Source: Chloroflexota bacterium (GTDB taxonomy: Bacteria > Chloroflexota > Dehalococcoidia > Lucifugimonadales > UBA3495). From it: 59,453 nt of DNA. Positions 1 through 8,203 of this stretch are shown here, one piece after another (positions within the stretch are counted from its first letter, which is position 1; every line of letters starts with the position of its first letter). The translations under genes were made by a program, and so were the position numbers. The notes below the pieces were generated by a model. The model worked only from the letters and a program-made list of their open reading frames with translations. It was not told where the DNA came from and did no database searches. The stretch lies in the NCBI GenBank assembly GCA_026710825.1, contig JAPOQH010000044.1, positions 1-59,453 of the forward strand, read 5' to 3'.

Positions 1-6
1 CATATC

Positions 7-840
7 ATGGAGCAACCATCCAGCATGGGCACACTCTCCCACCACCAGGCCAAAGCCCGGGACTTCCTGCACCGGGCCGACCGGGCCATATCTACCCACG
101 ATCCGGCTACCCACGACCCAGCCGAGGCCGCCGCGTCATTGCGCCGCGCCGCCTCTCATGCCACCACGGCCCTCGCCGTCCATCAGGGCTGGAAGCACAA
201 ATCCCAACGCCAGTTGGAAATCGTCCTCCACGCCAACATCGTGGGCGAGACCCTCAGCCGCTCCCACCTCAAGACATTCCGCCAGGCCCACACCCTCTCC
301 CAGCAGATGCCAATAGCACCCGCTCATGGTGAACCCGTCAAACCACGCCCCAGAACCGCTCATGGTGAGCCTGTCGAACCACGAGCCACAGATCCCACCA
401 AATCAAATCATCCTGTAAATCCTGTACATCCCTGTAAAACCCAACTCCGCCGCATGCGCCGCCGCGTCGCATCGCTAATCACCCACGCCATCCGCCTCAT
501 CGCCGGCGACCCCAAACCCGTGCGGCACCACAAGCTATGGCTGCGCCAGCCCGACTTTCCCATCGCGCCCGATTTCACCTCCATCCAGGACATCCTGAGC
601 CTGCCCAACTACAACGAGATCACCCGCAAGTTCAGGTTGCACTCCGCGCCGCTTGCCGCCCAGCCTGACCCCCACGGACACTACGCGCAAGGTGACGCTC
701 CCCGACGCTGCCTGTGCCACGCCCATCTGTGGGCCAAACCGCAGAACCCACACCGCATCACCCTCTCGCCCCTGTGGCGGCGCGCCCTGGAAAAGACCTT
801 CCGCATCAAGCTCCCCAACCCCCTGCAACTCGCCTGCTGA
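7..840 (+). CDS. Uncharacterised protein carrying inserted repeat copies
   Basis: I do not recognise this 277-residue protein. The N-terminal ~95 residues look all-helical, rich in Ala, His and Arg. A Pro/His-rich linker (about residues 105-140) is encoded largely by two copies of a dispersed 26-bp repeat, giving the peptide AHGEPV twice, followed by a 9-bp tandem repeat. The C-terminal half is basic (Arg-rich near residue 150) with a conserved-looking segment around LPNYNEITRKF. The frame is open to the left edge, so the true start may lie outside the window. Its end is 119 bases before the haem operon. The linker may be a tolerated insertion in an older gene. No function is proposed. Confidence 0.5.
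   Translation: MEQPSSMGTLSHHQAKARDFLHRADRAISTHDPATHDPAEAAASLRRAASHATTALAVHQGWKHKSQRQLEIVLHANIVGETLSRSHLKTFRQAHTLSQQMPIAPAHGEPVKPRPRTAHGEPVEPRATDPTKSNHPVNPVHPCKTQLRRMRRRVASLITHAIRLIAGDPKPVRHHKLWLRQPDFPIAPDFTSIQDILSLPNYNEITRKFRLHSAPLAAQPDPHGHYAQGDAPRRCLCHAHLWAKPQNPHRITLSPLWRRALEKTFRIKLPNPLQLAC
322..347 (+). repeat. Dispersed 26-bp repeat, copy 1
   Basis: The unit begins GCTCATGGTGA and ends AACCACG. This copy differs from copy 2 at four positions. It lies inside the first gene, in frame, encoding AHGEPVKP. Confidence 0.75.
358..383 (+). repeat. Dispersed 26-bp repeat, copy 2
   Basis: Second copy, 36 bases after the first and in the same reading frame, encoding AHGEPVEP. It matches the third copy near 42 kb at all but two positions. 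Confidence 0.75.
410..437 (+). repeat. Imperfect 9-bp tandem repeat (ATCCTGTAA)
   Basis: Three consecutive units (ATCCTGTAA, ATCCTGTAC, ATCCCTGTAA) directly after the 26-bp repeats. The composition is more AT-rich than the surrounding coding sequence. It probably belongs to the same insertion. Confidence 0.6.
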
Positions 841-876
841 ACGGGTGCCAATTGGCCCTTTCCCGACTCCCCGTCG

Positions 877-905
877 TTGATTTCAACCGGAGGTTATGCT
901 AGGAT
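877..905 (+). promoter_or_regulatory. Promoter of the tetrapyrrole operon
   Basis: A -35 TTGATT (877-882), 17-base spacer and -10 TAGGAT (900-905) preceded by TGC, giving an extended -10. Transcription would start near 912, at the dyad that follows. No other good promoter is visible before the next gene. Confidence 0.55.
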
Positions 906-908
906 TTC

Positions 909-935
909 TCTGCGAAATCGTCCGCGATTCGCAGA
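909..935. promoter_or_regulatory. Dyad (operator or leader hairpin) before the haem operon
   Basis: Arms TCTGCGAAATCG and CGATTCGCAGA pair over 11 bp with one bulged A and a TCCG loop. It begins 4 bases after the -10 box and spans the predicted start point. That is where a repressor would bind, or a 5'-end RNA hairpin would form. A second small hairpin (TGTAG-TTTT-CTACA, 939-952) follows immediately before the GTG start at 960. The adjacent HTH regulator is the obvious candidate ligand, but this is inference. Confidence 0.6.
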
Positions 936-959
936 ATATGTAGTTTTCTACAGGTTTTA

Positions 960-1628
960 GTGGCGACCGACACGACAAATGAGTCCCGCTGGATGTCCCT
1001 GGGGGCCGTCAGCCGGGCTCTCGGCATAAATGATGCGACCCTGAGGCAATGGGCTGATCGGGGCCGCTTGCCTGTCTACCGCACCCCCGGCGGCCACCGC
1101 CGGTTCCTGCGTGAGGACGTCGAAGCCCTCGTCCGCGAACGCTCCAACGGGTCCGCCGCCGCTCAACAGGACAACGATCCCGAGGCTCCCGTCCTGCGGC
1201 GCATCCGCCGGAATTTGAGCCAGATCGACATGTCCAAGCAAACGTGGCTCAGGAGTTTCCAGGCCGAGGGCCGCGACCGGATGCGCTTGTTCGGACGGCG
1301 CCTCTTGTCCCTCCTCCTGCAGAACCCCATGAACTCCACCAGCCGGCGTCGCGGCGAAACCCTGTCCGAAACCCACATGCTCGGCCACGAGTACGGCTCG
1401 GAAATGGCCGCCCGTGGCGTTCCCCTCACCGACAGCGTCCAGGCCTTTCTGTTCTTCCGCCAGGCCGTTGTCGAAACCGTGCCCCCTGACCGCCTCCAAC
1501 AGGTGGTCGAGATCTCCGATCAGGTGCTGCTCGGATTGGTGGACGCTTACAGCACTCGCTTGACTTTGATCCAGGAAAAGCCGGGTCAACCCATAACGGC
1601 CACGGCTAACGTAGGTGAAAACGGATGA
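960..1628 (+). CDS. MerR/BldC-like helix-turn-helix regulator
   Basis: 222 residues from a GTG start. Residues 12-60 form a MerR/excisionase-type winged helix (LGAVSRALGINDATLRQW, then GRLPVYRTPGGHRRF). A linker is followed by an all-helical C-terminal domain (about 85-205) of unknown ligand, loosely like the helical sensor domains of RsbR-type proteins. There is no metal-binding Cys cluster of the classic MerR kind. Its stop overlaps the next start (ATGA at 1625-1628), so it is translationally coupled to the siroheme decarboxylase and heads the operon. The likely role is control of tetrapyrrole synthesis, perhaps autoregulation through the dyad at 909-935. That role is inferred from position. 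Confidence 0.8.
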   Translation: MATDTTNESRWMSLGAVSRALGINDATLRQWADRGRLPVYRTPGGHRRFLREDVEALVRERSNGSAAAQQDNDPEAPVLRRIRRNLSQIDMSKQTWLRSFQAEGRDRMRLFGRRLLSLLLQNPMNSTSRRRGETLSETHMLGHEYGSEMAARGVPLTDSVQAFLFFRQAVVETVPPDRLQQVVEISDQVLLGLVDAYSTRLTLIQEKPGQPITATANVGENG

Positions 1629-2704
1629 CTACTGACGCAATGGACATTACCGACCGCAAGCTCCTGAACATCATTCAGAGCAACTTCCCGGTCATCGAGG
1701 AGCCCTACCAGGCCATCGCCGAGGATCTGGGTATCACCGAGGACGATCTGCTGTCCCGTCTCGCCGAACTCAAACGGCAGAACGTGGTCCGCCAGATCAG
1801 CGCGATTTTCGACACCCGCCGCTTGGGATACAAGACCACCCTCGTCGCTTTCGCCTACGGTGATGGCGACCTGCACGATGGCGCCATTTTCATCAATCGC
1901 CATCCCGGCGTCAGCCACAACTACGCCCGCGAAGGCTCCTACTACAACCTCTGGTTCACCCTCGCCGTCCCCCCGGATGGCGACCTCGAAACCACCGTCA
2001 AGTGGATGGCCGAAAAAACCAACGCCATCGAATTCCGGATCATGCCCACCATCCGGTTCTTCAAGATCGGCGTCAACTTTGACATGGTCAAGCAGCGCAG
2101 CGACGCCTACAACTACAACCCCGACGGCATCGGCCAGTCCCGTACGCCCGCCTCCGATTGGAACCAGGCCCAGGAAATCACCGAGTGGGACAAGCAGGTC
2201 ATCCGCGAAGCCCAGGAAGACCTGACCTTGGTCTCCCGGCCCTTCGATCCCATCGCCGAACGGTTGGGCCTCTCCACCCAGGAATTTTTTGCCCAACTCG
2301 CCGAGTACCAGGACCGCAAGCTTATGCGCCGCTACAGCGCGGTCCTCTACCACCGCCGCTCCGGGTTCCGCGCCAACGCCATGATCGTCTGGAAGGTTCC
2401 GTCCGAACGTTCCGAGGAAGTCGGCATGATCATGGCCGAGAATCCCGCGGTCACCCATTGCTACGAGCGGCCCACGTTCCCCGATTGGGAGTACAGCCAC
2501 TTCACCATGGTCCACGCTCCCACCCGCGACGAATGCGAGGAGATCGGCCGCGATATCGCCCAGGCCACCGGCATCAGCGATAACCTCCTGCTCTACAGCA
2601 CCCGCGAATACAAGAAAACCAGGGTCCGATACTTCGTCGAGGATTACGAGCGTTTCTGGGACACTGCCGAGGAAGCCGAAGCGTTGGCGGAGGCGCTGGT
2701 CTAG
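1625..2704 (+). CDS. ahbAB: Siroheme decarboxylase, AhbA-AhbB fusion (Lrp/AsnC fold)
   Basis: Siroheme decarboxylases remove two acetate carboxylates from siroheme to give 12,18-didecarboxysiroheme, in the alternative haem b route and, as NirDLGH, in haem d1 synthesis. The protein has 359 residues, about twice one subunit. Residues 1-165 form an AhbA/NirL-like half with an AsnC-type HTH and the motif HNYAREGSYYNLWFT (98-112). Residues 185-359 form an AhbB/NirD-like half with HCYERP (278-283) and a later FTMVH. In most organisms the halves are separate proteins forming a heterodimer; here they are one polypeptide. It is often misannotated as an Lrp regulator. Neighbouring genes supply siroheme. 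The choice between haem b and d1 cannot be made here, because AhbC/AhbD or NirJ are not in the window. Confidence 0.85.
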   Translation: MTTDAMDITDRKLLNIIQSNFPVIEEPYQAIAEDLGITEDDLLSRLAELKRQNVVRQISAIFDTRRLGYKTTLVAFAYGDGDLHDGAIFINRHPGVSHNYAREGSYYNLWFTLAVPPDGDLETTVKWMAEKTNAIEFRIMPTIRFFKIGVNFDMVKQRSDAYNYNPDGIGQSRTPASDWNQAQEITEWDKQVIREAQEDLTLVSRPFDPIAERLGLSTQEFFAQLAEYQDRKLMRRYSAVLYHRRSGFRANAMIVWKVPSERSEEVGMIMAENPAVTHCYERPTFPDWEYSHFTMVHAPTRDECEEIGRDIAQATGISDNLLLYSTREYKKTRVRYFVEDYERFWDTAEEAEALAEALV

Positions 2705-2706
2705 CG

Positions 2707-3426
2707 ATGCCTGAATACTATCCCGTTTACCTCAACCTCGCCGGCAAGCGCTGCGTGATCCTCGGCGGTGGCACCATCGCCCAGGGGAAAATCGCCGCCC
2801 TGCGTGATGCCGGCGCAACCATCACCGTCATCAGTCCCGACGCCACTGCTGGCATCAAGCGCGCCGCCGAGCGTGGCGACATAACGTTCCAACAGCGCGA
2901 ATACAGGGAGGGTGATCTGGACGGCGCTTTCATCGCCGTGGCCGCCACCAACATCTGGCACGTCAACCGCCAGATTTACGAGGAAGCCGAACAGCGTGGT
3001 GTCCTGCTCAACGTCGTCGACGACCCCGACCAGTGCTCGTTCATCGCCCCGTCCATAGTCCGCCGTGATCCCGTCACCCTGGCGGTCTCTACCGGCGGCG
3101 CCAGCCCTGCCCTCGCCCGGAAACTGCGCGAGACCCTGGCCGAAGCCCCCGCCCTCAAATGGGCCGACCTCGCCGGCGCCTTGGGGCGCGCCCGACGCGT
3201 CATCAAGGAAAAACGCACCGTCATCGACCCCACCCGTTGGCAATGCGTCATCACCGAGGACTTGCTGGAGATGGTCCAGCATGGCGACGAGGATCGCGCG
3301 GTCGACATCATCCTGTCCCAATTACAGGACGACACCATCCCCGGAATGTGCGACGACCTGGCCAGTTGCAAAACCGGAGGCTGCGCCAAGCGGGCCGCGT
3401 TGCGGGCGGCGGAGGCGGTCAGTTGA
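2707..3426 (+). CDS. Precorrin-2 dehydrogenase / sirohydrochlorin ferrochelatase
   Basis: 239 residues, of the Met8p/CysG N-terminal type. It oxidises precorrin-2 to sirohydrochlorin with NAD and is expected to insert iron to give siroheme. Visible are the NAD-binding loop GGGTIAQGK (20-28) and the signature NVVDDPDQCSF (102-112), whose Asp residues (105/106) match the catalytic Asp region of CysG. It then has VSTGGASPALARKLRE for the dimerisation part. The C-terminus carries a small Cys cluster (CDDLASCKTGGC) not usual in the family. Two bases separate it from the preceding stop, and its own stop overlaps the hemA TTG start. It provides siroheme for the decarboxylase just upstream. Confidence 0.92.
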   Translation: MPEYYPVYLNLAGKRCVILGGGTIAQGKIAALRDAGATITVISPDATAGIKRAAERGDITFQQREYREGDLDGAFIAVAATNIWHVNRQIYEEAEQRGVLLNVVDDPDQCSFIAPSIVRRDPVTLAVSTGGASPALARKLRETLAEAPALKWADLAGALGRARRVIKEKRTVIDPTRWQCVITEDLLEMVQHGDEDRAVDIILSQLQDDTIPGMCDDLASCKTGGCAKRAALRAAEAVS

Positions 3427-4703
3427 GCCTCCTCGTCCTCGGACTCGACCACCGCACCGCTCCGGTTGACGTCCGCGAGCGCCTCAGCGTGGAGCGCGAG
3501 CAGTTGCCCGACGCCCTCACCCAGCTTTCGGAATACGTCCCCCAAGCCGCGATCCTCTCCACCTGCAACCGCACTGAGGTCTACGTCTACGATCCCGACG
3601 ATATCGGGTTGGTCGGCCGCGTCGGGGATTTCATGATCGGTTACTCCGGCGTCCCCGGCCCCGAACTGGAGAGGCACGTCTACCAGTTGTGGGAAACCGA
3701 CTGTGTTTCCCACCTGTTCCGCGTCGCCGGTGGCTTGGAGTCCATGATCGTCGGCGAACGTCAGGTCCTCGGTCAGGTTCGCGCGTCTTTTAGCGCCGCC
3801 ACCGAGGGCGGGCACACCAAAAGCCCGCTGACCCGCGTGTTCCACTCCGCCTTGCGGGCCGGCCGCCGCGTCCATCGCGAGACCAGCATCGGCCAGCATT
3901 CCCGGTCCGTCAGCCGTGCCGCCGTCCAGTTGGCCCGTGGCATGTTCGACCGCCTGGACGCCCGCCGCGCCCTCGTGATCGGTGCCGGCGACGCCGGACG
4001 CATGGTCGCCCGCGCCTTGGCCGACGCCGGCGTCAGTCAGATCACCGTAACCAATCGGACCCAGTGGCGCGCCGAAGAGTTGGCGAAGGAACTCGGCGGT
4101 GTCGCCACACCATTCGAAAATCTCCCCCAGGCTCTGTCGGAAGCCGATCTCGTCATCAGCAGCACCGGCTCACCCGGCTACGTCGTCGATGCCGCCATGG
4201 TCGCGGATGCGATGGCACAGCGCACAGCAGCCGATCCGATCCTGATGATCGACATCGCCGTGCCTCGCGACATCGACCCGGGCGCCGGCGATTTGGAATG
4301 CGTCCGACTGTTCGACATCGACGCCTTGGGCCAGGCCGCCGAAATCAACCTCGATAGCATGCAGGGTGACATCCGCCGCGCCGCGGACATCATCGACTCC
4401 GAGGTTGACCGCTTCGTCGAGTGGTGGAACTCCTCCGACACCATGGAACTGGCCGTCTCCATGCGCCAGCGCGCCGACGCCGTGCGTAGGCAGGAGATCG
4501 ACCGCACCCTGAAGCTGTTGGGCGCAGACCCCGACGGCGAACTCGCTGCCCGTCTCGATGCCATGACCAATGCCCTGGTCAAGAAGTTGCTGCACCGGCC
4601 CACTGCCGAGTTGCGGTCCAGCGACAGCGCCGCCATCTATCCGGCCGCGCGCCGCATGTTCGGAGAGGATCCATCCGGCGGTAGGCGTCGTGGCCGTCGA
4701 TAA
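3423..4703 (+). CDS. hemA: Glutamyl-tRNA reductase
   Basis: 426 residues, normal for the family. It reduces glutamyl-tRNA(Glu) to glutamate-1-semialdehyde with NADPH, the first committed step of C5-pathway tetrapyrrole synthesis. I chose the TTG at 3423 because it begins the conserved SLLVLGLDHRTAPVDVRERL segment and overlaps the previous stop (TTGA). Earlier in-frame codons are unlike HemA. The nucleophilic Cys48 lies in LSTCNRTEVY. GGLESMIVGERQVLGQV and the NADP-binding region VIGAGDAGRMVARAL follow, then the C-terminal dimerisation helices. It pairs with hemL at the end of the operon to make 5-aminolaevulinate. Confidence 0.95.
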   Translation: MSLLVLGLDHRTAPVDVRERLSVEREQLPDALTQLSEYVPQAAILSTCNRTEVYVYDPDDIGLVGRVGDFMIGYSGVPGPELERHVYQLWETDCVSHLFRVAGGLESMIVGERQVLGQVRASFSAATEGGHTKSPLTRVFHSALRAGRRVHRETSIGQHSRSVSRAAVQLARGMFDRLDARRALVIGAGDAGRMVARALADAGVSQITVTNRTQWRAEELAKELGGVATPFENLPQALSEADLVISSTGSPGYVVDAAMVADAMAQRTAADPILMIDIAVPRDIDPGAGDLECVRLFDIDALGQAAEINLDSMQGDIRRAADIIDSEVDRFVEWWNSSDTMELAVSMRQRADAVRRQEIDRTLKLLGADPDGELAARLDAMTNALVKKLLHRPTAELRSSDSAAIYPAARRMFGEDPSGGRRRGRR

Positions 4704-5625
4704 CGGCGCCCGCAGCGTCGTCCGGATCGGCACGCGTGGCAGCCGGCTCGCGCTCATCCAGACCGAACTCACCATGGCGGCGTTGCGCAACGCGCATCCC
4801 GACCTGCACTTTGAGGTGGTCACCGTAACCACCCAGGGCGACGCCAACCGCACGGCCCCGTTGGCCGGCATGGGTCTCGGTGTGTTCGTCAAGGAGATTG
4901 AGCGGCGCCTCGAGTCCGGCGAGATCGACATGGCGGTCCACAGCCTCAAGGACATGCCCACCGCGCTGCCCGATGGAATGATCATCGGTGCCGTCCTCGA
5001 ACGCGCCGACCCCCGGGACGTTCTGGTATCCCACCTTGGCTCCACGTTGGCCGACTTCCCCGCCGGCGCGCGCATCGGCACCAGCAGCCCACGTCGCGCC
5101 GCTCAGATCGCCGAAAAGCGCCCCGATGTCGAAATTGTCCCCATCCGCGGCAACGTCGATACCCGCCTCCGTAAAGCCTCCGGCGACGAGTGCGATGGCA
5201 CAATCCTCGCCGCCGCCGGTCTCGTGCGCATGGGCCTAGAGGACGTGATCACCGAGTATCTCGCGCCCGAGGACTTCGTGCCCCCGCCCGGTCAGGGCGC
5301 GATGGCCGTCGAAATCCGCGCCGACGACTCTTGGTTGACCGGCGTAATGTCCACCATCGACCACGCCGAGACGGCATCCGCTGTAAACGCGGAACGCGCT
5401 TTCCTCGAGGCAATTGGCGGTGGCTGTCAGGTTCCCGTCGGTGCGTATGCCACCGTCGCGGATCAGTCCGTCGGCCTGATCCTCAACGCATTCGTCGGTG
5501 CGCCCGACGGATCGCAGTCATTCCGCACCGCTCTGAACGGCCAGGCCGGCGCACCCGCCGCACTCGCAGAGGCGGCGTGGGATGCCCTGCGCGAACAGGG
5601 CGCCGGCGCTCTCCTGGCCGGCTAG
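4690..5625 (+). CDS. hemC: Hydroxymethylbilane synthase (porphobilinogen deaminase)
   Basis: 311 residues from GTG 4690, overlapping the hemA end by 14 bases. It polymerises four porphobilinogens into hydroxymethylbilane. The start was chosen because RIGTRGSRLALIQ follows 14 residues later and the length fits the family. The catalytic region SLKDMPTALPDG is present, as are the substrate-binding loop GTSSPRRAAQ and the dipyrromethane cofactor Cys246 in GGGCQVPVGAY. It is followed 12 bases later by the cobA-hemD fusion, which uses its product. Confidence 0.95.
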   Translation: MAVDNGARSVVRIGTRGSRLALIQTELTMAALRNAHPDLHFEVVTVTTQGDANRTAPLAGMGLGVFVKEIERRLESGEIDMAVHSLKDMPTALPDGMIIGAVLERADPRDVLVSHLGSTLADFPAGARIGTSSPRRAAQIAEKRPDVEIVPIRGNVDTRLRKASGDECDGTILAAAGLVRMGLEDVITEYLAPEDFVPPPGQGAMAVEIRADDSWLTGVMSTIDHAETASAVNAERAFLEAIGGGCQVPVGAYATVADQSVGLILNAFVGAPDGSQSFRTALNGQAGAPAALAEAAWDALREQGAGALLAG

Positions 5626-5636
5626 CGGAACCTATC

Positions 5637-7172
5637 GTGGCAACCGGCAGGGTCTATCTGGTCGGAGCGGGGCCCGGCGATCCCGGACTGCTCACCCGCA
5701 AGGGCGAGCGCGTGTTGGCAATCGCCGACGTTGTGGTCTACGATCGCCTGTTGGACCCGTCGCTCCTCGAACTCGCCCCCAACGCCGAAACCGTTTTCGT
5801 CGGCAAGGAGCGCGGCCGCCAGGCTCTGAACCAGTCTCAGATCAACGACCTCCTCGTCGCCGAGGGCTTGTCCGGCAAAACCGTCGTCAGGCTCAAGGGC
5901 GGCGATCCCTTCGTGTTCGGGCGCGGAGGCGAGGAAGCCCAGGCGCTGGTGGCTGCCGGCGTCCCCTTTGAAGTGGTCCCCGGCGTGACATCCGCCGTCG
6001 CCGCCGCGGCCTACGCCGGCATCCCGGTCACACACCGCGGGATATCAACCTCCGTTACCATCGTTACCGGCTCCGAGGATCCCACCAAGGGTCAGACCAG
6101 CACTGATTGGGCGGCCCTGGCGAAAACCGGCGGCACGCTGGTCGCATTGATGGGCTGGGCCACCCTGCCCGGCATCGTGCAAACCCTGTGCGAAAACGGA
6201 ATGTCCGCCGACACTCCGGCCGCCCTGATCCAATGGGGTACCTGGAGTCGCCAGCGCGCCATCACCGGCCAGCTTTCAAACATCGTCGATCTTGGCCGCC
6301 AGGCCGGCATCGGCGCTCCCGTCATCGTGGTTATCGGTTCGGTCGCCGCCTTGCGCGATGAAATAGGCTGGTTCGACCAGCGCCCGCTGTGGGGCAAGCG
6401 CGTCTTGGTGACCCGTTCCCGCACCCAGGCCTCCCGTTTCATCGACCTGCTGGCAGAGCTTGGCGCAGAACCCGTGGAACTGCCCTCCATCGAAATCCAG
6501 CCGCTCGACGATTATTCCGAACTCGACCGCCTGCTCCGCGAAACTGCCGGCGTCCCCGGTCATTGGGTCATATTCACCAGCGTCAACGCCGTGCAGTACG
6601 TGTGGCAACGCCTGTGTGCGCTCGGCATGGACGCTCGCTATTTCGCCGGCGCAACCGTCGGCTCCATCGGGCCCGCCACCGGGGATGCCTTGCGCCAGCA
6701 CGGCATCGAACCCGATTTTGTTCCCAGGCGCTCGGTATCCGAAGAGGTCGTCGCCGAGTTGTCCGAGATCGACTGGACTGGCCAGCAGGTTCTGCTCCCC
6801 GGATCCGCCATCGCTCGCGACGCCTTGGCGTCTGGATTGTCCGGTCTGGGAGCCAACGTGCGCCGCGTTCCCGCGTACACCAACAGCAGGCCCGCGGGCA
6901 TCGAGGAGCGCGCCCGTGATGCGTTCCAACACGGCATGGATGTGGTATCGTTCACCAGTTCCTCAACCGTGCGGAATCTGTTGGAAATCTTGGGTGACGA
7001 CCGGCATTTGCTGGACGAATGTGTCATCGCCTGCATCGGTCCCATAACCGCCGCAACCGCTGAAGAATTGGGCCTTACGGTCGACATCGTGGCCTCTGAA
7101 CATAACGTCGAAGGGTTGGCCGACGCATTGGTGGATCATTTCGCCGCCAGCGCAACCGAGTCCGTCGGCTGA
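5637..7172 (+). CDS. cobA-hemD: Uroporphyrinogen-III methyltransferase / synthase fusion
   Basis: 511 residues from a GTG start directly before VYLVGAGPGDPGLLT. Residues 1-245 are SUMT (CobA), which methylates uroporphyrinogen III at C2 and C7 with SAM to give precorrin-2. Its motifs are RLKGGDPFVFGRGGEE and VPGVTSAVAAAAYAGIPVTH. Residues 249-505 are uroporphyrinogen-III synthase (HemD), beginning GKRVLVTRSRTQASR, with FTSVNAV, SIGPAT and FTSSSTVRNLL. The fusion cyclises hydroxymethylbilane and methylates the product in one chain. The order of synthase and methyltransferase commits flux toward precorrin-2 and siroheme rather than protoporphyrin. Such fusions occur in clostridia and other anaerobe-related lineages. 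Confidence 0.93.
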   Translation: MATGRVYLVGAGPGDPGLLTRKGERVLAIADVVVYDRLLDPSLLELAPNAETVFVGKERGRQALNQSQINDLLVAEGLSGKTVVRLKGGDPFVFGRGGEEAQALVAAGVPFEVVPGVTSAVAAAAYAGIPVTHRGISTSVTIVTGSEDPTKGQTSTDWAALAKTGGTLVALMGWATLPGIVQTLCENGMSADTPAALIQWGTWSRQRAITGQLSNIVDLGRQAGIGAPVIVVIGSVAALRDEIGWFDQRPLWGKRVLVTRSRTQASRFIDLLAELGAEPVELPSIEIQPLDDYSELDRLLRETAGVPGHWVIFTSVNAVQYVWQRLCALGMDARYFAGATVGSIGPATGDALRQHGIEPDFVPRRSVSEEVVAELSEIDWTGQQVLLPGSAIARDALASGLSGLGANVRRVPAYTNSRPAGIEERARDAFQHGMDVVSFTSSSTVRNLLEILGDDRHLLDECVIACIGPITAATAEELGLTVDIVASEHNVEGLADALVDHFAASATESVG

Positions 7173-7191
7173 CCGAATGGAGGGAGACGTC

Positions 7192-8175
7192 ATGCTGAAA
7201 CATCCTGATTTGCGTATGCGCCGCCTGCGGGAAAAAGCGCCCGTTCGCGAAATGGTGCGCGAAACCCGCCTCAGCGCCGCAAATTTCATCTATCCCATGT
7301 TCGTAACCCACGGCGAAAACGTCCGTGAGGAAATCGAGCCCATGCCCGGGTGCTACCACACCTCCATCGACCGCCTGAACGAGGAAATCGATGAGGTGGT
7401 GGAACTCGGCATCCCGTCGGTTCTCCTCTTTGGCCTGCCTCCCGAAAAGGATGCCATCGGCACCGGCGCTTACGATCCCGAAGGCATAATCCAGGAAGCC
7501 ACCCGCACCATCAAGGAGCGCGCGCCCGGCCTCATGGTCATCGGCGATGTGTGCCTCTGCGAGTACACCGACCACGGCCACTGCGGTGTCATAGATGGCG
7601 ACCGTATCGACAACGACGCCACCTTGGAGTTGCTGGCCAGGTCCGCCTTGACCCAGGTGCAGGCCGGCGCCGATATGGTCGCCCCGTCGTCGATGATGGA
7701 CGGCCAGGTCCGCGCCATCCGGGAAACCCTCGATGCCCACGGCTACGACGACACTCCCATCATGGGCTATGCGGCCAAGTACGCCTCGTCGTTCTACGGG
7801 CCGTTCCGCGTCGCCGCCGATTCCACGCCGCAGTTCGGCGACCGCCGCAGCTACCAGATGGACCCGGCCAACCGCCGCATGGCCATGCGCGAGATCGAGT
7901 CCGACATCGCTGAGGGTGCCGACATCGTCATGGTCAAGCCGGCCATGGCCTACATGGACGTCATCAAGGAAGCCCGCGAACGCTACGACTACCCGCTGGC
8001 CGCCTACAACGTCAGCGGCGAATATTCCATGGTCAAGGCCGCCTCCCGTGCCGGTTGGATCGATGAGCAACCGGTCACCATGGAATTGCTCACCGCCATT
8101 CGCCGCGCCGGCGCGGATATCATCATCTCTTACCACGCCAAGGAAGTGGCCCGCTGGTTGCGGGGCGAGGGCTGA
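7192..8175 (+). CDS. hemB: Delta-aminolaevulinic acid dehydratase (porphobilinogen synthase)
   Basis: 327 residues. It condenses two 5-aminolaevulinates to porphobilinogen. I prefer ATG 7192 over ATG 7177 because the Shine-Dalgarno GGAGGGA (7179-7185) overlaps the earlier ATG and sits 6 bases before the later one. It has the zinc-type active-site cluster VCLCEYTDHGHCG and the two active-site lysines in AAKYASSFYGPFR and VMVKPAMAYMDV. It is therefore probably the Zn-dependent form. It is followed by hemL after 28 bases with a good Shine-Dalgarno. Confidence 0.95.
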   Translation: MLKHPDLRMRRLREKAPVREMVRETRLSAANFIYPMFVTHGENVREEIEPMPGCYHTSIDRLNEEIDEVVELGIPSVLLFGLPPEKDAIGTGAYDPEGIIQEATRTIKERAPGLMVIGDVCLCEYTDHGHCGVIDGDRIDNDATLELLARSALTQVQAGADMVAPSSMMDGQVRAIRETLDAHGYDDTPIMGYAAKYASSFYGPFRVAADSTPQFGDRRSYQMDPANRRMAMREIESDIAEGADIVMVKPAMAYMDVIKEARERYDYPLAAYNVSGEYSMVKAASRAGWIDEQPVTMELLTAIRRAGADIIISYHAKEVARWLRGEG

Positions 8176-8203
8176 CCACGGCCGAGAGGAGGGCCAACCA
8201 AAA

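Noticed and set aside
1625..2704. Lrp/AsnC transcription regulator
   Set aside because: The HTH-like fold is shared, but the two HNY/HCY motif regions and operon context fit siroheme decarboxylase much better.
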